In this document: piece after piece, positions 1 through 5,555 of the stretch
How the letters are laid out: the number at the start of each line of letters is the position of its first letter
Position numbering within the stretch: the first letter of the stretch is position 1
Assembly: GCA_011051745.1 (NCBI GenBank)
Contig: DRKO01000383.1
Location: forward strand, 1 to 5,740
Source of the DNA: Chloroflexota bacterium
GTDB taxonomy: Bacteria; Chloroflexota; Anaerolineae; Aggregatilineales; UBA3940
DNA: 5,740 bases
Direction of reading: 5' to 3'
The notes under the pieces: generated by a model
Database searches by the model: none
Told to the model about the DNA's origin: nothing
What the model saw: only the letters and a program-made list of their open reading frames with translations
Made by a program: the position numbers and the translations under genes

Positions 1-1538
1 CGGCGTGCTATTTCCAGCGCCTCGCTGATGTCACGATCTGCGAACCCGCTGTAGTTCTGCCCGGAGTCTGCCTGTGACTCATGCCAGAAGGGATAGGGAT
101 CGGGATCGGCCAGACGCCCCTGGCTGAACTCCACCAGCGCGGCGTCGAAGTCCCGCCCCTCGCCGTCCCGGTCCGGGGTCTGGAGACGGTCAAGCAATTC
201 ATCGGTGTCCAGCACCTCAAGCGTGACATCCACGCCCAGCGCCTGCCACTGCTCAACGATGCTCTGGCCCAGTTCCCTGTCAGCCGGACGATCACCGACC
301 AGAAGCGTGAAAGAGAGCGGCACTTCCTCGCGGGAGCGGATGCGGCCTCCCAGCGCCCAGCCCGCCTCGTCGAGCAACTGAGCGGCCTGTTCCGGGTCGT
401 AGGGGGTCGGCGTGAGGGCCGGGTTATAGGCCCATGTGCCGGGCAGGACGGTTGAGTCAGTCAGGAGGAGGTGGCGCGTTAACTCGGTGCTCAGCAGTTC
501 CTCGCGGTTTAGAGCCAGCGCCAGCGCCCGGCGAACCGACTCTTCCTGAAAGAAGGGCAAGCGGGTTGGGGCCTGCTGGTTGAAGATAATAGCCGCGTAA
601 ACGGGCAGGCGAGCCGAGTAGACCTCCAGACCGGGACTGGCGAGCACGGCGTCAAGCTGGGCCGGGGTCAGCCCGCCGAGCGCCTGAACATCGCCTCCCA
701 GCGCGGAGAAGGCGTCGGCTGCCTCCCGGTAGAAGTATAAATCCACCTCATCGAAGCGAACCCGGCGGGCGGGGTCATAAAATCCCTCATAAGGGATCAG
801 CCGCACCTGTGTCATATCCCGCCCCTCTTCAAGCGACGCCCAGCGAAGGCGGCCCGTGCCGACGGGGGAAAGATTAAACGGGTCATCCGGCAGATCGGCG
901 GCTTCAACCCCCGCCAGAATATGAGCCGGTAGTATCCCAATGCGGAGATACTCCGGGAAGGAAGCGAGGGGCTGAGTAAGCACAAAGCGAACAGTACGCT
1001 CGTCGTCGGCGTATGTCTCAACGGTGCGCCAGAACGTCGCCAGATCGTCCGGGCCGGAGAAGCGGGGGTCGCGCAGGAGGCTCATGGTGAAAGTGACATC
1101 GTCGGCGGTGAACGGCACGCCGTCATGCCAGGTGGCATCCGAGCGCAGCGTGAAGGTGTATGTCAGGCCATCGGGGCTAACTTCCCAGTTTTCCGCCAGA
1201 TCGGGGATCGGTTCGCCGAACTCATCCAGACGTGTCAGCCCCGAAAAAACCAGCTCGACGAGATCGAGATCGGCCTGCGAGGATGCCAGCAGAGGGTTCA
1301 CAAGCGCGGGCTCCCCCACGATGGCCTCGCTGTAAACCTGCGACTCGGTGAAGGTGACGATCGGCTCAACAGGGCGGGCCGCAGAGCGAGGGAGCAGCAG
1401 GTAAAGCCCGCCAGCGGCGATCATCAGCAGCCCCAGACCCAGCAGGATCAACTGCCAGCGGAGCCTCATCGGGCGATCCGGCCCCGCCGTAGAGGGTTCT
1501 TCGGGCATAGTCGGCAGTTCGTTATCGCTCATAGCCAT
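1..1538 (-). CDS. ABC transporter family 5 (dipeptide/oligopeptide-type) solute-binding protein, C-terminus cut by the window edge
   Basis: This is the extracytoplasmic substrate-capture subunit of a peptide, nickel or sugar-oligomer type ABC importer (SBP_bac_5 family). The frame is open for 512 codons from ATG 1538 to the left edge without a stop. Residues 25-50 are a basic, then hydrophobic segment (LRWQLILLGLGLLMIAAGG). The mature domain begins near residue 60. Family hallmarks are AENWEVSPDGLTYTFTLR (115-132), the WHDGVPFTADDV stretch (137-148), NPVGTG-like SPVGTGR (224-230), YDPEQAAQLLDEAGW (380-394) and NYSGFADRDISEAL (495-508). About 50-100 residues are probably missing at the C-terminus compared with usual family lengths. 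No lipobox cysteine is seen, so it may be held by an uncleaved N-terminal anchor rather than by lipid. It lies 125 bp downstream of secG on the same strand. An alternative ATG is at 1532; neither start has a Shine-Dalgarno sequence. The ligand cannot be told from sequence. Confidence 0.93.
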   Translation of the reverse strand, partial: MAMSDNELPTMPEEPSTAGPDRPMRLRWQLILLGLGLLMIAAGGLYLLLPRSAARPVEPIVTFTESQVYSEAIVGEPALVNPLLASSQADLDLVELVFSGLTRLDEFGEPIPDLAENWEVSPDGLTYTFTLRSDATWHDGVPFTADDVTFTMSLLRDPRFSGPDDLATFWRTVETYADDERTVRFVLTQPLASFPEYLRIGILPAHILAGVEAADLPDDPFNLSPVGTGRLRWASLEEGRDMTQVRLIPYEGFYDPARRVRFDEVDLYFYREAADAFSALGGDVQALGGLTPAQLDAVLASPGLEVYSARLPVYAAIIFNQQAPTRLPFFQEESVRRALALALNREELLSTELTRHLLLTDSTVLPGTWAYNPALTPTPYDPEQAAQLLDEAGWALGGRIRSREEVPLSFTLLVGDRPADRELGQSIVEQWQALGVDVTLEVLDTDELLDRLQTPDRDGEGRDFDAALVEFSQGRLADPDPYPFWHESQADSGQNYSGFADRDISEALEIAR

Positions 1539-1581
1539 AGCAGGAGGAAAGCTACACCCGCGCAACGGAGGTAAGACACAG

Positions 1582-1612
1582 CGGGGTGTTCTGCTCGCCG
1601 CAAAACACCCCG
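1582..1612 (-). other. Hairpin in the secG to solute-binding-protein gap
   Basis: A perfect 9-bp inverted repeat, CGGGGTGTT at 1582-1590 and AACACCCCG at 1604-1612, encloses a 13-nt loop. It lies between secG and the solute-binding protein gene. On the minus strand it has no following T-run, so it is not a standard intrinsic terminator. It could be a processing or stability stem, or a partial attenuator separating the expression of the two genes. The structure is seen directly; its role is inferred. Confidence 0.45.
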
Positions 1613-1663
1613 GACAGCGTCAGCCATTGCTACGGGCAGACAGATAAGGAGCGCTTCCCGTTC

Positions 1664-1897
1664 TCAGGAGCCAACCACGAATACGTTGATGATCACCAGT
1701 ACGAAGAAGGCAACCGAGAGGCCGATCGTGACCTGAAAGAGAGTCTTCTCAAGGCCCCGGCGGGTTTTGTACATCCCGCCGCTCATCTCCCCGCCGAACA
1801 GGCTCCCCAGCCCGCCGCCTCGTGTTTGCAGCAGAATGGCCGTGATCAACGCGGTGGAAAGGATAATTAACGCGATATTCAGAGAAGTTTTCAGCAC
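1664..1897 (-). CDS. secG: Preprotein translocase subunit SecG
   Basis: SecG is the small auxiliary subunit of the SecYEG protein-export channel in the cytoplasmic membrane. It assists SecA-driven translocation. The 77-residue product has the normal family length and two-helix hairpin. Helix one is about residues 4-23, followed by the conserved cytoplasmic loop LLQTRGGGLGSLFGG (22-36). The basic YKTRRGLEKTLF segment (43-54) leads into helix two, about 55-75. The start is a GTG at 1897. It sits about 35 nt from the transcription start predicted by the upstream promoter, with only a weak purine-rich ribosome site. The downstream neighbour on the same strand encodes an exported binding protein, so co-expression is plausible. 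The helix layout and the GGGLGSLFGG loop make this assignment strong. Confidence 0.95.
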   Translation of the reverse strand: MLKTSLNIALIILSTALITAILLQTRGGGLGSLFGGEMSGGMYKTRRGLEKTLFQVTIGLSVAFFVLVIINVFVVGS

Positions 1898-1938
1898 CTT
1901 GCTCTACCCCGTTCTATTCCGTATGTATACAGGCGGTC

Positions 1939-1967
1939 ATTATATCGTGTGGCAGGCGGGCTATCAA
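1939..1967 (-). promoter_or_regulatory. Sigma-70-type promoter of secG
   Basis: Read on the minus strand, TTGATA (1962-1967) and a perfect TATAAT (1939-1944) are separated by exactly 17 bp. That is one mismatch from the housekeeping consensus. Transcription should start near 1932 and give a leader of about 35 nt before the GTG start of secG. This is the best promoter in the window. Confidence 0.8.
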
Positions 1968-1990
1968 ACAGCCGCGTTCTGAAACACAGG

Positions 1991-2046
1991 TCTTCGTCCG
2001 GGAGCTCCCACAGGGGAACCGCTTCGCTCCGGCGCTCCCCCGAAGG
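1991..2046. repeat. Imperfect palindrome in the divergent intergenic region
   Basis: Arms CTTCG (1992-1996) plus GGGAGC (2000-2005) pair with GCTCCC (2034-2039) plus CGAAG (2041-2045). This gives an 11-bp stem interrupted by a small asymmetric internal loop. GGGAGCTCCC at 2000-2009 is itself a perfect 10-bp palindrome, so two foldings compete. The element lies between the secG promoter and the promoter of the opposite operon and has no ORF of its own. It might be a dispersed repeat, an operator or a structured leader; the sequence alone does not decide. Confidence 0.4.
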
Positions 2047-2093
2047 ATGAACCCATTCCCTCCAACGCCTGCGGGCCGAATCTGGGGAATCGG

Positions 2094-2102
2094 TGCTAAA
2101 AT
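2094..2102 (+). promoter_or_regulatory. Candidate extended -10 promoter of the Nudix operon
   Basis: TGCTAAAAT contains the TGn extension followed by TAAAAT, five of six matches to TATAAT. There is no good -35 at 16-18 bp, which is usual for extended -10 promoters. The predicted start near 2109 would leave a leader of about 48 nt before the Nudix start codon. Confidence 0.45.
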
Positions 2103-2143
2103 TCCGGCAGCGCTGGCACGTGGCTGGCGGGCGGAGAACACAG

Positions 2144-2149
2144 AGGAGG
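2144..2149 (+). promoter_or_regulatory. Consensus ribosome binding site fixing the Nudix start
   Basis: AGGAGG lies 7 nt before ATG 2157. It is the strongest Shine-Dalgarno in the window and supports that start codon. The other genes here have weak or no such sites. Confidence 0.85.
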
Positions 2150-2156
2150 GTGTCTT

Positions 2157-2621
2157 ATGCCACGAACACCCCTGCAGGCGTTCATTTTCGTACTGATCGT
2201 TGTGCAGCGCGATGATCGGTTTCTGCTGGTTCAGGAAGCCAGCGTAGAACGGGGAACCTGGTTCTTTCCGGCGGGCGGTGTGGAGCCGGGCGAGGGGCTG
2301 ATCGAGGCAGCCATCCGGGAGGCGCGCGAGGAGGCAGGCGTTGACATTGTGCCGCGTTCCCTGATCTGGATGGAGGATCAGAGCTACGTTTACGAAGGGG
2401 GACTGTGGGCCGGTCGCTGGCGCTTTCTCCTGCGGGCGGACCTTGAGCCCTCCTCCCCGCAGCCCGGCCCGACGGCTGACTCGCTCGATGCACGCTGGTT
2501 CACGCTGAAAGAGGTCAGAGCGCTTCCCCTGCGCAGCCCGGAGGTGCTCGATATCCTCGCCGAGATAGCGCGCGGCTGCCCGGAGCTCCCTCTGGACACA
2601 GGCTACCGGCGGCGGGTGTAA
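2157..2621 (+). CDS. Nudix hydrolase (NUDT18/MutT-like)
   Basis: Nudix enzymes hydrolyse a nucleoside diphosphate linked to another moiety, using Mg2+ bound by the Nudix box. The 154-residue protein carries a complete box at residues 40-62. It fits GX5EX7REUXEEXGU exactly, ending in REAREEAGV with the metal-binding glutamates present. The preceding stretch RFLLVQEASVERGTWFFPAG resembles NUDT18-type enzymes, which clean oxidised guanine diphosphates. That substrate is a guess. Length is normal for a single-domain Nudix protein, and no extra domain is visible. It is the first gene of a plus-strand operon, with the next start 8 nt after its stop. It is cytoplasmic, with no signal peptide. Family assignment is firm; substrate is unknown. 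Confidence 0.93.
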   Translation: MPRTPLQAFIFVLIVVQRDDRFLLVQEASVERGTWFFPAGGVEPGEGLIEAAIREAREEAGVDIVPRSLIWMEDQSYVYEGGLWAGRWRFLLRADLEPSSPQPGPTADSLDARWFTLKEVRALPLRSPEVLDILAEIARGCPELPLDTGYRRRV

Positions 2622-2629
2622 GGGATACA

Positions 2630-3685
2630 ATGGGGAACCAGCCCTTTATCTGTGAGGCCGAAGCCCTGCCGGGGCTTGAACCGTTTGTAGAGGGCGAATT
2701 ACGCCGCCGCTTCCGCAAACAGCGTCTTCGCCTCCTCCCCGGCGGCGGACCGGAGCGTGTCCCTTTTCGCTACAGGGACGACCCCCGCGATCTGCTCACG
2801 CTACGGACTCCGGTGGCCGTGTATCTGGTTCGACACTTTGCCATCCCGCGCCCGCGTGCCCTGCTCGGCCACCAGAACTTTCACATCCTGCTCCGGCAGA
2901 TCGAGACGGTACGCGACCTGCACCCTTCCGGTGCGTTCCGGACGTTCCGCTTCAGCGCCGCAGGGAAGGAATCCAGCGTATTCACCCGACTCAGGGACGA
3001 GATCGCGGAGCATACCGGCCTGGAGTACAGTCCGAAAGAAGCCGATCTGCTCCTGCGGGTGCGGCCTGCGATGCTTCGCGCCGATGGCTGGGAGGTGCTG
3101 ATCCGTCTTTCGCCGCGCCCGCTCTCGGCGCGGACATGGCGCGTGTGCGACTGGCCCGGTGCGCTCAACGCCACGATTGCCGCCGCCATGGTGGAGCTGA
3201 CGCGCCCGCGCAGTCGGGATCGCTTCCTCAACCTGATGTGCGGCTCCGGAACGCTGCTGATCGAGCGGCTGCTCCGCCAGTCGGCCAGCCGGGCAGTCGG
3301 TTGCGACATTGATCAGGCGGCGCTCTCCTGCGCACATGAGAACGTCTCCGCTGCCGGACTGGCCTCTTCTGCCCGCTTCGTGCAGATGAACGCCACACGG
3401 CTGGAATTCCCGGACGGCTCTTTTGATGCCCTCGTGGCCGATCTCCCCTGGGGGCAACTGGTCGGCTCTCCAGAGGACAACGCCACACTGTACCCCGCCG
3501 TTCTGGCCGAGGCGGCGCGGGTCACTGTGCCGGGCGGCAGGCTGGTGATCATCACCCACGCGATCACACTCCTTGAGGATGTGCTCAGACGGTACGCCAA
3601 CCGCTGGGCGCTCAGGCAGGTGATCCGCGTCTTTCAGGGCGGCCTGCACCCCCGCATCTACGTTCTCGAACGGACGGAAGGGTAA
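2630..3685 (+). CDS. THUMP-type RNA guanine-N2 methyltransferase (TrmN/Trm14/RlmL-like, UPF0020)
   Basis: This is probably an S-adenosylmethionine-dependent enzyme that methylates guanine N2 in tRNA or rRNA. The 351-residue protein has an N-terminal part (about 1-165) with the size and position of a ferredoxin-like plus THUMP RNA-binding region; its THUMP character is weak by eye. A linker follows, DWPGALNATIAAAMVELT (174-191), typical of this family. The Rossmann-fold domain has motif I FLNLMCGSGTLLIE (199-212), an acidic loop GCDID (224-228), and catalytic motif IV DLPWG (271-275) in place of the commoner N/D-P-P-Y/F/H. The start at 2630 has AGGGA only 4 nt upstream. It is 8 nt after the Nudix stop and 3 nt before the kinase gene, so the three are surely co-transcribed. 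Target RNA and position are not decidable here. Confidence 0.88.
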   Translation: MGNQPFICEAEALPGLEPFVEGELRRRFRKQRLRLLPGGGPERVPFRYRDDPRDLLTLRTPVAVYLVRHFAIPRPRALLGHQNFHILLRQIETVRDLHPSGAFRTFRFSAAGKESSVFTRLRDEIAEHTGLEYSPKEADLLLRVRPAMLRADGWEVLIRLSPRPLSARTWRVCDWPGALNATIAAAMVELTRPRSRDRFLNLMCGSGTLLIERLLRQSASRAVGCDIDQAALSCAHENVSAAGLASSARFVQMNATRLEFPDGSFDALVADLPWGQLVGSPEDNATLYPAVLAEAARVTVPGGRLVIITHAITLLEDVLRRYANRWALRQVIRVFQGGLHPRIYVLERTEG

Positions 3686-3688
3686 GAC

Positions 3689-4615
3689 ATGATCCTCTGC
3701 GTGACGTTGAATCCCCTGGTTGACATGACGCTCTTTGTGGATGAGGTGAAGCCCGTCTACCGCATCAACGCGAAGCGCGTCACCTACACAGCGGGCGGCA
3801 AAGGGAACAACGCGGCACGGGCGCTGGTGCGGCTGGGCGAGCCCGCCCGCGTCCTGGAACCGCTTGGCGGGTTCAGCGGCCAGCACGAGGCGGCGTTGCT
3901 CGCCTCCGACGGCGTCGAGGCGATCATCGCTCCGGCTTCGGGCGATACGCGCGTGGCCGTCACCGTTGTGGATCGGGACTACCATCAGCAGGCCTTCTTC
4001 ACACCGGCTGCGCCGTTCACAGAGGCGGATGTAGCAGAGGTGCGGAAGCGCCTCCCTGATGCACTAAAGGGCATCCGGGCGGTATGTCTGTGCGGAAGTT
4101 CCCCCGGGCCGCTTGCCGATCCGCTTTTCCCGGAGATACTGCGCGAAGCCGCTTCACGGGGCATCCCCTCCCTGCTCGATACCTACGGAGACGCGCTCCG
4201 CCTCGGTCTGGAAGCGGCTCCGACGATCGTCAAGATCAACCGGGATGAGGCTGCCGCGCTTCTGGGGCACAGGCTGAAGACGCGCGAGGAGCAGCTCCGG
4301 GCACTCGACGCGCTACGGAGAGAGGGCGTTCGCTGGGTGATCCTGACGCTGGGAGCGGAAGGAGCGCTTTTCAACGACGGCAGCCGGAGATGGATCGCTC
4401 ACCCGCCACCCATCCGGGCGATCAACCCCATCGGCTCCGGCGACGCGATGACGGCGGGCCTGCTGGCCGGACTGGTGCACGGACAGCCTCCTGAAGACTG
4501 CTTCAGGTTCGGCATGGCAGCAGCCGCCGCCAGCACCGCCCGCTGGGAGGCCTGCGCTATCACATCGGAGGAGGTAGAAGCGCTCCTGCCACAGGTGCTT
4601 GTGGAGCTGCTCTGA
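3689..4615 (+). CDS. PfkB-family sugar-phosphate kinase (1-phosphofructokinase / tagatose-6-phosphate kinase group)
   Basis: This ATP-dependent kinase probably phosphorylates a hexose phosphate such as fructose 1-phosphate or tagatose 6-phosphate. The 308 residues match the normal FruK/LacC length. The start MILCVTLNPLVDMTLFVDEV is the classic FruK/LacC beginning. Signature one is TAGGKGNNAARAL (34-46), the sugar-binding turn. KINRDE (182-187) and LTLGAEGAL (219-227) are expected ATP-site segments. Signature two is NPIGSGDAMTAG (246-257), with the catalytic base Asp252 and the anion-hole glycines intact. NPxGSGD rather than DTxGAGD is usual in the LacC/FruK branch. The start codon lies 3 nt after the methyltransferase stop, with GAAGGG upstream. 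No PTS or aldolase gene is adjacent, so the true substrate is open. The insertion sequence begins 11 bp after its stop. Confidence 0.92.
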   Translation: MILCVTLNPLVDMTLFVDEVKPVYRINAKRVTYTAGGKGNNAARALVRLGEPARVLEPLGGFSGQHEAALLASDGVEAIIAPASGDTRVAVTVVDRDYHQQAFFTPAAPFTEADVAEVRKRLPDALKGIRAVCLCGSSPGPLADPLFPEILREAASRGIPSLLDTYGDALRLGLEAAPTIVKINRDEAAALLGHRLKTREEQLRALDALRREGVRWVILTLGAEGALFNDGSRRWIAHPPPIRAINPIGSGDAMTAGLLAGLVHGQPPEDCFRFGMAAAAASTARWEACAITSEEVEALLPQVLVELL

Positions 4616-4626
4616 GCGAACGGGCA

Positions 4627-4650
4627 GGGAGTGGATAAATATGTGGATAT
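4627..4650 (+). repeat. Left terminal inverted repeat of the IS
   Basis: The outer 12 bp match the right end perfectly. Over 24 bp there are 18 matches, with the inner block TGG(A/G)TAT again conserved. Within it GTGGATA occurs twice, at 4631-4637 and 4643-4649, in a 12-bp direct spacing. That may be a double binding site for the transposase or for the repressor-like first-frame product. Confidence 0.8.
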
Positions 4651-4653
4651 TGA

Positions 4654-4659
4654 TAAAAT
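4654..4659 (+). promoter_or_regulatory. Possible -10 element for the transposase, near-leaderless
   Basis: TAAAAT lies 6 nt before the ATG at 4666, without a good -35 at 17 bp (GTGGAT). A start from here would fall at or near the ATG and give a leaderless message. AGGGG at 4660-4664 is too close to the ATG to serve as a normal ribosome site. Weak evidence. Confidence 0.3.
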
Positions 4660-4665
4660 AGGGGC

Positions 4666-5034
4666 ATGGTGAAATGTCCACATTGTCAGAGTACAGAGCG
4701 ACAGGTCAAAGTTGGCTACACATCGGCGGGAAGCCAGCGGTATCTATGTCGGAAGTGTGAGCGGAAGTACACACCGGAGCCGAAGCGGCGGGGGTATGAC
4801 GAAGCAACCCGACGCAAGGCAGTTGAGATGTATGTAGACGGGATGAACTTCCGGCGGATTGGGCGGATGCTGGGGGTAGCGCACCGGACGGTTATCAACT
4901 GGGTGAATGCGTATGCCGCCAGCCTGCCCGATGAGCCGCCTGTACCCGGCGAGGCCCAGGAAGTGCATGAGCTGGATGAGTTATACACCTTCGTCGGGAG
5001 TAAAAAAACGAAGTCTACATCGTCACACAGGTAG
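4666..5034 (+). CDS. First-frame product InsA-like: zinc ribbon plus HTH DNA-binding protein
   Basis: Without slippage, translation ends at TAG 5032-5034 after 122 residues. The protein has the CxxC-CxxC zinc ribbon and the helix-turn-helix but lacks the DDE domain; its last eight residues, TKSTSSHR, are out of the family frame. In IS1 the corresponding short InsA protein binds the ends and represses transposition. The same role is plausible here if the frameshift is natural, and it would be a dead fragment if not. Confidence 0.6.
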   Translation: MVKCPHCQSTERQVKVGYTSAGSQRYLCRKCERKYTPEPKRRGYDEATRRKAVEMYVDGMNFRRIGRMLGVAHRTVINWVNAYAASLPDEPPVPGEAQEVHELDELYTFVGSKKTKSTSSHR

Positions 5035-5414
5035 ACCGCGCCACTCACTGTATCGTGGGCTGGGATGTTGTGGTCGAGCGCAGCTACGAGACCCTCCAGC
5101 CTATTCTGGACCGCTCCCCGCAGGCGCAACGCTATTACTCCGATAACTTGGCGACCTATGATACCCTGGTCTACTTCCCCGGTCGCCACCTGACCGCTCC
5201 GGGCAAGTCTCAGACCTATTCGGTCGAAGCCGATAACTCGGTGCTCCGCCACTACCTGGCCCGTCTCGCCCGCAGCTCGCGCTGTTTCTCCCGTTCCCTC
5301 CTCGCCCTCTGGACAGCCATCAAGCTCTTCGTCTTTGCCTGGAACCGCCGCCAGATGTACAAACGCCGCTTCCCTTCTTATCCCGCTCATGTCAAAGATT
5401 TCGTATACCCATGA
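4666..5414 (+). CDS. IS1-family transposase, joined across a -1 frameshift (InsAB-like)
   Basis: This is the enzyme that cuts and joins the IS ends. Reading 4666-5007, then slipping back one base in the A7 run (5002-5008) and continuing to the TGA at 5412-5414, gives about 249 residues. The N-terminus has a zinc ribbon (Cys4, Cys7, Cys28, Cys31), a helix-turn-helix (about 57-82, DGMNFRRIGRMLGVAHRTV) and the ELDELYTFVGSKK motif (102-114). The second frame carries the DDE catalytic domain. The likely acidic residues are Asp of TQVDRAT (codon 5034), Asp of YYSDNLAT (codon 5142) and Glu of YSVEADNSVLRHYLARL (codon 5226). The conserved tail runs SRCFSRS to VKDFVYP. Nothing else is broken, so the element is either frameshift-regulated or inactivated by a one-base loss in the A-run. 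Confidence 0.85.
5001..5036 (+). promoter_or_regulatory. Candidate -1 slippage site with downstream stem-loop
   Basis: Codons AGT AAA AAA ACG in the first frame place two lysine codons on an A7 run (5002-5008). Five nt after the second lysine codon a perfect 6-bp stem starts: GTCTAC 5013-5018 with GTAGAC 5031-5036, loop 12 nt. The first-frame stop codon lies in the 3' arm. The classical A_AAA_AAC heptamer is present (5003-5009) but phased to the destination frame, so ordinary tandem slippage is not ideal. RNA-polymerase slippage on A7 to A8 would also restore the frame. Confidence 0.5.
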
Positions 5415-5428
5415 TGTTATCCACTCCC
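5405..5428 (-). repeat. Right terminal inverted repeat of the IS
   Basis: TTATCCACTCCC (5417-5428) is the exact complement of the left tip. The inner part, ATACCCA (5405-5411), partly matches the left end. It overlaps the last codons and stop of the transposase. Confidence 0.8.
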
Positions 5429-5492
5429 ACGCTCCAGGTTGTCGGGCCGCGTGCGCCAAGCTCTGCGCCGCAATGCAGGAGAGGCGATAGAG

Positions 5493-5534
5493 ATGGCTCA
5501 TGGCGAATGGCTCATGGCTTATGGCATATAGCCT
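5493..5534 (+). repeat. Tandem heptamer repeat (ATGGCNN)x6
   Basis: Six consecutive 7-bp units: atggctc, atggcga, atggctc, atggctt, atggcat, atagcct. The first five keep ATGGC exactly and the sixth has one change; a further decayed unit, gtggtca, may follow. It is not a multiple-of-three period and does not sit in a gene. Heptameric short tandem repeats are known between genes in filamentous cyanobacteria and some other bacteria, and grow by replication slippage. Confidence 0.8.
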
Positions 5535-5555
5535 GTGGTCACCCCCCACCGGGCC

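Larger units (their letters stand above)
4627..5428 (+). mobile_element. IS1-family insertion sequence, about 802 bp
   Basis: The element is bounded by inverted repeats GGGAGTGGATAA (4627-4638) and its complement (5417-5428). It encodes an IS1-type transposase (zinc ribbon, helix-turn-helix, DDE domain) in two frames. The size fits the family, which is roughly 700-850 bp. The right repeat overlaps the transposase stop codon, as in compact IS elements. Flanks gaacgggca and acgctccag do not form an 8-9 bp target duplication, so the ends may have recombined since insertion, or the tips may be slightly misplaced. The left end is AT-rich against the GC-rich neighbours. Confidence 0.85.

Noticed and set aside
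1582..1612. Intrinsic terminator after secG
   Set aside because: The stem is good but no T-run follows on the minus strand and the loop is 13 nt, so I list it only as a hairpin.
1914..2630. 238-codon minus-strand frame
   Set aside because: It covers the Nudix gene antisense and continues through the secG promoter and the palindrome; composition is that of a shadow.
2801..3985. 394-codon open frame on the minus strand
   Set aside because: It overlies the methyltransferase and kinase genes, which have clear motifs, and its product is rich in His/Arg/Pro with no family signature. It is a GC-rich shadow frame.
4996..5000. Shine-Dalgarno-like GGGAG as an upstream frameshift stimulator
   Set aside because: It lies directly against the A-run, whereas stimulating sites are normally about 10 nt or more upstream.
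5493..5534. CRISPR array
   Set aside because: The repeat unit is 7 bp in direct tandem with no spacers of 30 bp or more.
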